NCBI GenBank assembly: GCA_028551475.1
Contig: CM052356.1
Span: 15,837,884-15,901,883 of the forward strand
Source: Casuarina equisetifolia
Lineage: Eukaryota; Streptophyta; Magnoliopsida; Fagales; Casuarinaceae
DNA length: 64,000 nucleotides
Direction of reading: 5' to 3'
Position numbers and translations under genes: made by a program. Under the pieces are notes generated by a model that saw only the letters and a program-made list of their open reading frames with translations, was not told where the DNA came from and ran no database searches. Positions 26,540 through 36,539 of this stretch are shown here, in pieces; the stretch's first letter is position 1; every line of letters begins with the position of its first letter.

Positions 26540-29480
26540 ATCCTTTTCCTTAGTTGCTTTAATCATCCATTGCAATTTAGAATTCCAATCGTTGATATCC
26601 TTACGAAAGCCTTGTTATGCTAGAATACTTCTCCAAATCTAGCGAGTCCAAGTACATTGAAAAAACAAGTATGATCTACTTTCATATTGAGAGTTATAGA
26701 AATTATAATATATATCAATTAAGGGGAGCCATCGAAAAACCACTTTTGCTATAGAAAGTTTGTCCCTACATTTGAGCCAACCAATGAAATTATGTTTACT
26801 GATTCCTCCTTACCATATTAAATTATACCATTTAATCTCAGTATTCACTTGACGCAATTCCTTGTGTGTTTTTTGACAACAATAAAAAGGTTTGGAAAGT
26901 GTAGAGGTGAGAGTTTGTCGTAACTTTAGAAGACCTCTTCAACTTCATGCCATATTTTCTTTGATGTTAAGATACATAATTGAAGTTCTCATGCATTTAG
27001 TACTATGAATTCATTTACTTTATAGGGATGAACTTGGACAATTGATGAGATTCCAGAGTGATTGCCCCAATAAAACTTTATTCTATATTTTAAGGTCTAG
27101 TAGTCCAAGACCTCCTTCCTTTTTAGGTGAACAAACAACTTGCTAAACAACTTTATGAGCTTTATGATCTTCTGAATTTCCTACCTAGAGAAAGTGCTTA
27201 ATCTTTTTCTTAATCTCATAAATGGTATGTTTTGGGAGAAGAAACATTTACATCCATAAGGTATAAATAGAAGTAAGAACTGATTTTGTTAATTGTAATT
27301 GTTCGGCGTAGTTTAGATGTCTCATTCCCCATCCATTAATTCTTGTCATGATTTTCTTTGTCAAAACCTTACAATCAATGTAAGTAAGCCTTTTTATAAT
27401 AAGAGGAATACCAAGATACCTAATAGGGAGTTTTCCTTTGGAAAAAGGAGTGTGATTTAGTATCAAAAGCTTTTCTTGTTCAATAAACCCTGAAAAAAAA
27501 TCTAACTTTTGCTAGGATTAAAATGTAAACCTGTGAGTGTTGCAAAGTCCTCCAAAGCATCAGTGAGACATAATACTGAATTAATATCCCCATGTGCAAA
27601 TAAAAATAAGTCATCAACAAAGCAAATGTGAGTGATTTTCTCTTCCTTGCAACGCCAATGATACTTAAAAGTAGAAGTAGAAGCTTTCTTAATAATTATC
27701 CTATTAAGAATCTCTATGACAAGGACAAACAAATAAGGGGATAAAGGATCTCCTTGCCTTAACCCATTAGTGCCCTCAAAATAACCAACATGCTCACCAT
27801 TGAAGTTCACAGAGAATCTAGTAGTAGTAATGCATTGGCTAATCATATCAAGTAAAGTTTGAGGAGTATGAATAGCTTAGAGAACACCTAATATTGCATC
27901 CTATTTAACTATGTCATAAGTTTTCATAAGATCAATCTTAATGGCAACACGCTTTCTTTAATCTCCATTATGATAGTTATGAAGCAATTCTTAACAAAAC
28001 ATAACATTTTCAGAGATTTGATGACCCCTAATAAAAATAGTTTGGTTTTGGCTAATCACCACTAGGAGAACGAGGCTTATCCTTTCTATAAGTAGTTTAG
28101 ATATCACTTTATATAACACATTACATCAAGCAATTCGCTGAAAGTCCTTCATGCAACTTGGATTAGAGGTTTTAGGAACTAGGCATAACAAAGTAACATT
28201 AATAGCTTTCAGTAATTTCTTGGATGAGAAAAAATTTAGCACTGTATCTTCTATGTCATGACCAATAATAGGTCAAGCTTTATTGTAAAATAAGCTATTG
28301 TAACCATCAAGACCAGAGCTTTGAAATCATAAAATCCCCAAATAACTCTCATCACATTTAATCGTTCAAAAGCAGGTAAATTCAACAGCTCATTCACATT
28401 CTCATGGAATAAGGAAGAGTACCTTTCAATGAAAAAGTTATTAGCGGGAGAACTTCCAAGTACATTTTGATAATATGTAATGATAGCTTTATGCAAGGCA
28501 TCATCATCATAAATAGTAGATTCATCTTCTTGTACTAGGTAAGTGATTTTATTCTAAGTTCTTCTACACATAAAAAATGAAAAAAACATTATACTATTAT
28601 TATCACCCTCTTTTAGTCAAAGATTTCTTGATTTTTGTTTTAAAACGATTTCTTCATGTTTACTCAATACAATTAGTTGCTCCATTTTAAGTCTTTCCTT
28701 AGAACGCATATCTGTATCAAAGGGATCAAGTTGTAGATTGAGTTGAACTTGCTGTAATTGTTCTTTAGCAACCTTTACCTTCTGATGCAAATTACCAAAT
28801 TAAACAAAATTAAGCTTTCTAAGTTGCACCTTTAATGCCTTTAGCTTCTTCACAACTTTGAACATTTTGGTACCACTGACTTCTTGTTGCCAAACATAAT
28901 TAACAGTTTCCATAAAATCAAGACTATCCATCCAAAAATTAAAGAATATGAAAGGAGATTTTTTCCTTTTGTGAGTGGTATCTAACTTAACTAAGAAAGG
29001 AGAATGATCCGATACCAAGGGGGGCAAGAACTCAATCAAAACTTTATCAAATTTGAGAATCCCTTCTGTGTTTAGTAATGCTCTATCAATCTTGCTAACT
29101 CTGAGATTTTGGGTTGAGCTTTTATTAGATTAAGTGAAAAAAGAACCAATAAAAGAAGGTTATACCAATCTTAGTTTCCCAATCATATCATTTAGATCCT
29201 CCATGCCCATTGTTTAACTAACATTTGGGCCAATACGTTCATTTACATGTCGGATTTCATTAAAATCACTCACCAATAGCCATGGAATATTTTCAATATT
29301 TTGAGACGAGAAAAGCTCAATATTTGCCCATAACTCCTTACGTTCAGATTCCAAGTTGTTTGCATAGATAGCATACAAAAAGAAAAGTGGTGAACTTAAC
29401 TTATCGATGCGACAATGAATAACTTGAGATGAAGTTCCTTGAATTGAATAATTACTTGCTTTCTAGTGTCAGAAGAATAT
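26540..29480 (-). mobile_element. Decayed L1-type LINE, non-LTR retrotransposon ORF2
   Basis: Read on the minus strand, the ORF2 order is preserved but broken by many stops and shifts. The endonuclease lies near 29400-28800, with a phrase like NIENIPWLLVSDFNEIR and then SDHSPFLVKL. Reverse transcriptase lies near 28210-27490, with a KDFQRIA/CNVLYKVISK segment, a KIDLMKTYD segment, GLRQGDPLSPYLF and FVDDLFLF. A post-RT segment (KLPIRYLGIPLI) lies at 27466-27248. A zf-RVT-like segment lies near 26850-26560. No intact ORF1 or target-site duplication was found, and both ends are approximate. It lies between the EXL2/EXL4-type gene and EXO-a. Confidence 0.85.
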
Positions 29481-29544
29481 GAATTTTATGGAAATCATAT
29501 AAGTTACAACTTTCAATTCAATGAACTTCATCTCAAGTTATTCA
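29416..29544. repeat. Imperfect inverted repeat, 33-bp arms
   Basis: Arm 29416-29448 and arm 29512-29544 are reverse complements with one mismatch in 33, separated by 63 bases. The pair lies at the upstream edge of the decayed LINE, just downstream of EXO-a. Confidence 0.8.
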
Positions 29545-29686
29545 AGCAATTGAGAAATCATAATTGAGAAAGAATTATGATTTTTTTTTATTATCTAACC
29601 ACGAGACATACAAAATGAATAAAAGAATTACTCTCACTCATCTACTGTCTAGTATATTGTACATTGGAGGGGTAATTGCAGGCTCC

Positions 29687-30643
29687 TTAGACGAGAGCTG
29701 AACAAGTTTGGGTAGACGGATCAAAGAGTGCCGGAAGCAGGTATTTCCGGCCGTTGGCCCCATTTGCGTTGTAGCTAGCACCGGTGGTCGGGTCAACCGA
29801 GAGGTCTCCAGCATAGCCAGGGTAAGAGCCCTTGCCGTACACACCAGGGCAAGCCGATGCAGCTTCCAGTGGCGCCTCCTTTGGACCCTGGAAGTAGCCA
29901 TTTCCAAATGGGTTGGTGGCGGTCCCGGCCAAGAGGCTGGCCAGGTTGATGACCATGCCGTCCAGACCCACGTCGTTGTTGGGTGCAACCAAAGGGGGGC
30001 TCTGGGGGCCGTAGAGGGGCTGGTGGAACGGCCAGGCGCATTGACCGGGGCACTGGGTCTCCGAATTGCCGACCCAGATGTAAGCGAACTTGTAGCTCTT
30101 GCCGTCGACGGACGCACCCTTTGACGATCCATGAGTCCCACATTTGCTCATACAGAACCCCTCAACCGCCACATCCGCCGATGTCAGAACCACGTTAATG
30201 GCATTCCTCTTCCCGCCTTTCGAGGCCAAGGCCACTATCTGCTGATTTGAGAGCGATTTTCCGAGAGAGTACGTCTCATCAACGATCTGGGTAGCCAATG
30301 AGAGCGATAGAGCGGCCGGTTTCCTGGAGTTGATGAGGTGGTAGTATTTCTCGGTGGCTTTCCACCACTTGGCGACGGAGGGTTGGGATTTATGGGGTGT
30401 GGAAGTAGAGAGGGAGGTAACAAAATCCGAAACGATAGCTCTTTTTGAGGGCCTAAATTTTCCATACCAGATCAGATTGATGGAGATTTTTCCAGAAAGA
30501 AGAGGGCCATTGTGGTATTGGAAGAGCATAGGCTGTTGGGTTCCATCCGACTCCGCGAGTGTCCTCGCAGCCGAGGTGGAATGGAAGAAAGCGACAACCA
30601 GGACTAGCAGTAACAACAAATGAGCGGAAACAAAAGAAGCCAT
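29687..30643 (-). CDS. EXO: EXORDIUM protein, copy EXO-a (intact)
   Basis: Intronless, 318 aa, secreted EXORDIUM/PHI-1 family protein. The signal peptide is residues 1 to about 25, ending STSA. Motifs in order: [20 protein letters not shown] (41-60), PSVAKWW (88-94), [20 protein letters not shown] (151-170), [20 protein letters not shown] (190-209), [20 protein letters not shown] (222-241), [11 protein letters not shown] (244-254) and [12 protein letters not shown] (298-309). It is closer to Arabidopsis EXO than the EXL2/EXL4-type neighbour is. The array context and nearby PTPA support the EXO assignment; which copy is the true ortholog cannot be decided. Its promoter has a TATA box and a CGCG box shared with three other copies. 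Confidence 0.95.
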   Translation of the reverse strand: MASFVSAHLLLLLVLVVAFFHSTSAARTLAESDGTQQPMLFQYHNGPLLSGKISINLIWYGKFRPSKRAIVSDFVTSLSTSTPHKSQPSVAKWWKATEKYYHLINSRKPAALSLSLATQIVDETYSLGKSLSNQQIVALASKGGKRNAINVVLTSADVAVEGFCMSKCGTHGSSKGASVDGKSYKFAYIWVGNSETQCPGQCAWPFHQPLYGPQSPPLVAPNNDVGLDGMVINLASLLAGTATNPFGNGYFQGPKEAPLEAASACPGVYGKGSYPGYAGDLSVDPTTGASYNANGANGRKYLLPALFDPSTQTCSALV

Positions 30644-30687
30644 TGTAGAAGAGTGGAAGCTGAGAATGCTATGAGAATTTGAGATGA

Positions 30688-30717
30688 TGAAGAAGAAGAA
30701 GAAGAAGAAGAAGAAGA
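30688..30717 (-). repeat. GAA/CTT microsatellite in the EXO-a 5' leader
   Basis: A run of about nine GAA units on the plus strand, CTT in the transcript, some 45-75 bases before the ATG. The equivalent place in EXO-c has a shorter CTT/CAT run, so length varies between copies. Confidence 0.8.
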
Positions 30718-30785
30718 ACAGGCAGATATATGTAGATTTAAGCTGAGAATGCTATGAGAAGTTGAGATGAGGAAGAACGGCGGGC

Positions 30786-30796
30786 AGGTATATATA
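30786..30796 (-). promoter_or_regulatory. TATA box of EXO-a
   Basis: A TATATATA core within gagaattatatatacctgcc read on the minus strand, about 145-155 bases before the ATG. The same block, with TATA in place, precedes EXO-c at 45925-45934. Confidence 0.6.
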
Positions 30797-30862
30797 ATTC
30801 TCAAAGAAGGGGATGAGAAGCCACTGCGAGGGTGCACTTAAAAAGTAGTAAATATAGAGTGA

Positions 30863-30883
30863 GATGCCAGCCTGATAACGCGT
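30863..30883 (-). promoter_or_regulatory. Conserved CGCG-box block upstream of EXO-a
   Basis: On the plus strand, gatgccag is followed by acgcgt at 30878-30883. The same pairing occurs upstream of EXO-d and EXO-c, and in a weaker form upstream of EXO-b. ACGCGT fits the VCGCGB box bound by CAMTA calmodulin-binding factors; regulation by CAMTA is inference. Confidence 0.45.
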
Positions 30884-31044
30884 TGTTTTTGAGTCCACTT
30901 GTTGGGGAAGCCAACTCAAGCTTGTACGAGAAGTCAGCCATACTGGCCCTGTCGCCCTACACGCTAACCGAAACGACATCCTTAGAACGCACCCACCCAC
31001 CCACCGAAGGCACCACCAACACGCTAACACTTTCTATATTATAA

Positions 31045-32121
31045 GCTTTTCCCACTCGCGATCTGGTCGAAATTTTCCTCAAAACAATTGAAAAAAAGAC
31101 AAGTATATTGTCTTTTCAAGCCTCAAAGAGCTACAATAAAAAAAAAATTGGGTTTCCAAATATTTTTTACATTAAGGACCAACCATCAAGTGACACTTAC
31201 CATGAATTTCTTTCATGTATTACACTTATATGTTATTTATTTGCATTTAATTAAATGCATGGGGGATAAAAAAAATTATAATAAGTTAAAGAAAAAATAA
31301 CATCATTTATTCACCAGCATTGTTACAAAAAATGTGCATTTATATTTCACGTTGCTAATTTATTAACTTAATTTTTTTATTATATGTAAGGCACTTTTTT
31401 CTTTAATGAGAAATATATAAACACATAGTATTTTTTAATATAGTACTAAAATCTAAATTTTAAGTATAATAGCTAGAATTTGAGCCTTACTATTGCACCA
31501 AAAATAATTATTATTAGTAAAACATAAAACTTATTTCTTAAACTCTTTTAGTAATAGCACCAATAGGTTGGTCACTTGAGATCCCATCAAACAACATCAT
31601 ATTGCTCATTTTTTACTAGTATAGCATATGCCAAAAGGTTTAAAAGATCAACTCAAGAGTTCAAAGATTTTATTTAAGCTTTATCTCATGAGTTACACCT
31701 TCTCATAGGGACTTAAAGGCCACATAAGGTAAAGTAGAACCAACTTGAATTTTAATATTATGTTAGGAAGTCGAATTGCTTAACTCAAAGGTTTTAAAGA
31801 CATTTTTTATATTTAAATACAACATAAGAATTATAATTTTTTAATGTAAAACTTTTGTCTCTATGATTTTTGCACACATCAAGCACATCTTAAGCTTAAG
31901 GTTAAATGGGGTGAATTGATGTTCTTTATATATTAAGCATGTTTTAAGAGTTTAAAGTTGAATGAGAGTTGGTATTAGTACCCACACACCATATTGATCC
32001 AATATATAATTCATATATGTTTAAATGTTTTTTTTCTTAATAATAGTGTTGAAAGATGAAATAAAGTTTTCTACTATAGTGTTAGAACTAAGTACAAATA
32101 TGTTGTTTTATAACTTATGAA
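31045..32121. other. Upstream flank of EXO-a, part of the inverted duplication
   Basis: No gene. About 31060-31420 resembles, in inverted orientation, 45380-45660 upstream of EXO-c. About 31900-32126 resembles, inverted, 47700-47900 downstream of EXO-c. This is ancient intergenic DNA shared by both arms of the duplication. Confidence 0.6.
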
Positions 32122-32126
32122 TCATA

Positions 32127-33211
32127 TGTTGCATCCTTAGGCAACTTAAGATGGGTTGAATTGGGATTTTTTTTTTTGGTTGTTTCACTTCTTTGAATGC
32201 TCAATTAAGCTAGTCAATCTAAACAATAATATCACTGCAATCACACTCCAAGAACATATAGTAATTTTCAAATCAAATGTACAAGTAACATATTAAACAC
32301 TCGTGTATTGCAACAAGTTGTAAATCAATAAATGTTAGCAATAGGATTTAAAGCATGAAATCTAAACATAGTGCATAGATTTAAGTGATTGTATTGAATC
32401 CAAAAACAAAAACAAGTAATTTCTTGAGTTACATCAACCAGAGTACCAAATGTTCAATCCTTAAGTAGATTAGTACTAGTACATACAATGAGGATCAACA
32501 CAACAAAAACGCACAAAGAGTCATATTAATCACAAAATTAGGGTTTTGCAACACATGCAAACCTAGATCTAAGTAATGGTAAATCAATTGAAAGAATACT
32601 AGAAGAAATTTCACAGATGTTGCATAAATTTAGGATCACAAAGAACTTGTAGGATTTTCAGTGAAACTTGAAACCATTATCCATTCTTCTCTCTATACTT
32701 GTGGTTTCTGCCCATTGGTGTTGCTTTTCCAGATTGACATTGCAAATTAACATCTTATAAGAGATCGTTGCTTCAGGTGGCTTTTGCAAAGTGAAAACGA
32801 AAGCTTGAGGCCTCTTGTGTGTTCTATGTTGACAGCTCGCTTTTTCTCTCATTTTTCTTTTTAGATCCCGGCAAACGGCATCATATCCAGAGCTTTGTTA
32901 ACTTGGGCGTGGGATTTGACTGAGTGGACCTCAGCACAACAACGTAGACTCATGAGCACTGTTCGTCCCTCGGAAATTATCTTCTCTACATGTGTGCTCT
33001 ACATGCTGCCACATTCTCTTCATTTTGGATCACCATTTGTCCTTCATTTACAAGGTTTCTCATGAAGTTACAAGGCTACACGGGCTTCTCATGAAGACTT
33101 CATGAATAAGGCTGCAAATGATTGATCCAAATAAGTAGTATCATGAATAATTTAATCACTAGCATCAAACAATCATCCATCATCAAAAACATTAGTCCTC
33201 ATTTCACAACA
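32127..33211. mobile_element. Solo LTR, 1085 bp, with 5-bp target duplication
   Basis: The element starts TGTTG and ends CAACA. It is flanked by identical tcata copies at 32122-32126 and 33212-33216. The inverted paralogous flank downstream of EXO-c reads straight through this point near 47689-47695, without the element. No coding sequence or primer-binding site is inside, so it is a solo LTR left by recombination. The superfamily is not certain. Confidence 0.85.
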
Positions 33212-33342
33212 TCATATCCTATAATTTTACCTAATCGCTCAATTACTTGTAGACCGATTCTTATTTTTCACATAAGATCAATAATATATTAACGATAATA
33301 ATTATCTTACGTTAAATATTTTAGTAATATTCATTTCTGTTA

Positions 33343-34082
33343 TGTAACGTGCTATTTTGTGGGTGTATAATGTAACTGTTTATGATGTATAGGCGTAGTG
33401 AGTTCATAGGTTGGTTTGTATTGTGGTGTTTCTATGTAGTTATTTCGCTGTAGTGTTTTGTGTAGGAGTGAATCACATGATTGTAGTCTGAAGTTGTCCA
33501 TAACCCTGTTTCTATGTTAAACTTTCTGGTTGCTATGAATGGAAGGTAGATGTCCCTAAGCTGTTGAGCTAACCTTGCTGTCCCAAAATAGGTAGGAAGA
33601 AAACACAGAAACAAAGAATTGATCTTCTCCTTGATCAGCCATTACAACGCAAGCACCCTATTTCTACCAATGCAGAAGATGTTTTGGTTCGGTCTCCATA
33701 GAAGGCTTAGGACGAAAAAGAGTAGCTCTTGATCTGGTGAAAGGACCTTCAAGCACAAAATCCTCATGGAATTTTGTATGGGCGTCTTCATTTACCAATT
33801 ATAAAGTTAGATTGATGAATGAAGGAAATTGGGACTCAAACGGAAACCTTAACTATGTTTTACTTTAAGATTCAACAAGACAATTTTCCACTACATGACA
33901 CTAAATGCTATAAGCATTTTCTCTACAAAAAAAAAAAAAAATTGGGCCTAATAAGGTTGACCCGACCCTAACCAAACTACCACAAAACCAATTACTTACA
34001 TTGCATAAAACCCAACTCAACCATAAAGAAGTCCAACATGAAACCTAGTCTAAGGAACTTGTAATAGAAGATGATCTTGACA
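33343..34082 (+). repeat. 5' LTR of the Ty3/gypsy element
   Basis: Begins tgtaacgtgctattttgtgg and ends gatcttgaca. It matches the 3' LTR at 41481-41920 through most of its length, including ggaagaaaacac and cttctccttgatc. It is longer than the 3' LTR mainly because of a 384-bp segment at 33682-34065. It also lacks two short parts that the 3' LTR has. Confidence 0.8.
33682..34065. repeat. 384-bp segment present only in the 5' LTR, flanked by 8-bp direct repeats
   Basis: The segment lies between two agaagatg copies at 33674-33681 and 34066-34073. The 3' LTR has a single equivalent, aaaagacg, followed by the same atcttgaca. It is therefore either an insertion with an 8-bp target duplication, or LTR sequence lost from the 3' copy by deletion between repeats. 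I see no terminal inverted repeats. Confidence 0.65.
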
Positions 34083-34084
34083 AC

Positions 34085-34098
34085 TTGGTATCAAAGCA
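34085..34098 (+). other. Primer-binding site of the Ty3/gypsy element
   Basis: The sequence ttggtatcaaagca starts 2 bases after the 5' LTR. It resembles the tggtatcagagcca complement of the initiator tRNA-Met 3' end, with one or two changes. Confidence 0.75.
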
Positions 34099-34714
34099 AC
34101 CATGGCCTAACCAAGCTACAAGAACTTGTAAGCTAAATGGATTGAAGCTTCGGAGAAATGTCTGAAATGATTCAATAAATGTTCCAAGCAATGAACCATA
34201 GGATTAAAGGAAAATTGGTGAAGACAAAACGTAAAAACGAGACAAAGTTGTCTGGGTTGGACAAAAAGGAGAAAATGAAGACAACAGAGGTAGATGGGAC
34301 TAGAGAAAACTCGAAGAAGTGAAATCTCAAATTTAAAGGAGATTATGTGGATGGGCAGTGGCAATTAAAGGTAGTGCGGCTAGATTTTTTGAGATTCATG
34401 ATTGGGGATGACTTGGTAGATTGTCTTTGTTGAGCAAAGAGGTTTTTAGGAATCCCTAGATGCCAGAAATGAATAAGTTGGATTTGGCTTCGTGGCACTT
34501 TAAGGGAGATGCCCATGTTTGGTTTGAGTTTTGGTAAAGAAAATCATGAGAGGAAAAGGTCTTTTGGATAGTGCTAAAGGAAAGATTGACTAGGCGATAT
34601 ATGACCAAGTAGAATTGAAAACCATACTTGGAGCTACTCAAAGTGGAGCAGATAGACAGTGTGGCAAACTACATGGGCAGGTTTGATCAAGCTCTTCTCC
34701 AGGTGGGTTAGATG

Positions 34715-36539
34715 TGTTGAAATATAAGTATTAATATTTTTCATGATGATCATGATTAAGGCTAATAAGCAATTTTTAGTATGAAAAAATTATGGAATAT
34801 TTTAGTGTGATAATATGTGCTTATTAAAGAGAATATCATTTTCAATGACCATTGATTGTTCATTAAAAAAATATTCTTGGTGGTTATATTAAATTATACT
34901 TGGAGGAATATCATATTATATGGTCTTATGAAAATAACTGTGGAAATACTTTTTATGTGGCCTTTGTGCATATTTTTATTAAACAAAGTACTTTAAGAAA
35001 ATTCTTGGTGTTAGTTTAGATTTAACAAAGGCCAAAATGAAAAAGCTAGATTGTGTTGAGTAAATGGGTTCATGTGGTCCAACCCCTCGTGAGAAAGGAA
35101 GCCCAAGTCCATGTGATTAATGAGTTGGCCTGCAATCCAAACAAATAAAAAACTTGCTGAAGAAGGCTATCATGAGGCAAGGCGTCAAAATATGGAAGAA
35201 GAATTGTGGCCATTGGATGTCTGAGTATTTCAAAGAGGGTTGACATCATGCTCGTTCTCGTAAGCTCTTGCAAACCCATCATGACGAGGGAACATAAAAT
35301 TAATACAACAAGAAAAGAAAATCTTGCACTTGCTACATAAAGCAAAACGTGATCTTTGATCACTTAACTAAATGGCATCATGTAAAGGTGCGTTCTAAGA
35401 ATCTTTGAGAGGCAAAATGGATATGCTCTCACATGCAATGCTATCTCTTTCTCTCTTTCTTTATGTAGATCACAACATTGTTCTCTTTTCTCCATCACTA
35501 TCAATCTTTAAAGGTTAGCAATGGATTTTGACAACTCCTCGATGCTTGATTATCCAAAGTCACAACAATTCGATTCGGTCAAATATAAAAGAAAAATCAA
35601 GACAGAAGCTTGGTATCAAAAATATTCTAAAAAATTCAACTCTATGCTACGATCTTTATGAACATGTGCTTTACTCTCTGAATGTATTTACTTTAAAGTA
35701 TTATTATGTTGCTTTGAATTCATATCTAGTTGTTGACCACTTTGATTCTTATTTGAAAATCTAACTTATAAGCCCTAAAACTAAAATCTATATTTGATTT
35801 GGGGGTTTTCACTTGCAAGTCATCTCTATATGTTTGTGTATCCTGTCATGAGATGCTTGCAAATCTTGTATAAAAATATTGTATGATCTGGAAAATTATA
35901 TGTTGTAGTTTCTGTTGAAGTTAAAGTGACACTTTGATGGTGTGTCAATCTAACTTATAATCCCTAGAACTAAAATCTATATTTGATTTGGGGGTTTTCA
36001 CTTGTAAGTCATCTCTATATGTTGTATGTGTATCATGTCATGAGATGCTTGTAAAATTTATATAAAAACATTGTATGATCTACAAAATTATATGCTATAA
36101 TTTTTATTGAAGTTAAGAAGACTCTTTGATTGTGTGTCAAAGCAGGTGGGTTAGACCTTTGGTTCAGTCACTTAAAAAATTGTGTGTGTTACCTAGCAAA
36201 TTTTACTAGATTTAGTTGAGTATTTTAGTTTGTCTTCTACATGTGTAAGTCTATTTGGGTTTGCTCTCTACTTTGGTTACTACAAGTGATTTCTAGTGAA
36301 TTATCAATTCATATATTTTCTAGATATAATTGATCTATGTGAATGTAATTCATTTTGGGTAATTGATTATATATTGAATTGCTTTGAACATTACTCAACC
36401 ATTGTATACTTTGTTAATGTATAATTTGTCTATAACTGGAAGAAACATTCACATAATGCTTAGATTAATTTTATTCTTCAAATTTTGAGCTTAATAAAAA
36501 CTTAATTCACCCCCTCTTAGGTTACATAAGGACTTAACA
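34715..36539. mobile_element. Solo LTR nested in the gypsy gag, 1825 bp
   Basis: Starts TGTTGAAATA, ends GACTTAACA, and carries aattcaccccctcttagg near the end, as many plant Copia-type LTRs do. The flanks are agatg (34710-34714) and agaca (36540-36544). Both derive from agacg by one CpG transition each. The gag reading frame before and after the element is in register when the element and one flank copy are left out. No internal coding region is seen. Confidence 0.75.

Noticed and set aside
29708-30198. Long frames antisense to EXO-a; the same occurs opposite EXO-b, EXO-c and EXO-d
   Set aside because: They arise from GC-rich codon use in the conserved EXO second half and recur in every copy. 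They are shadows of the coding strand.
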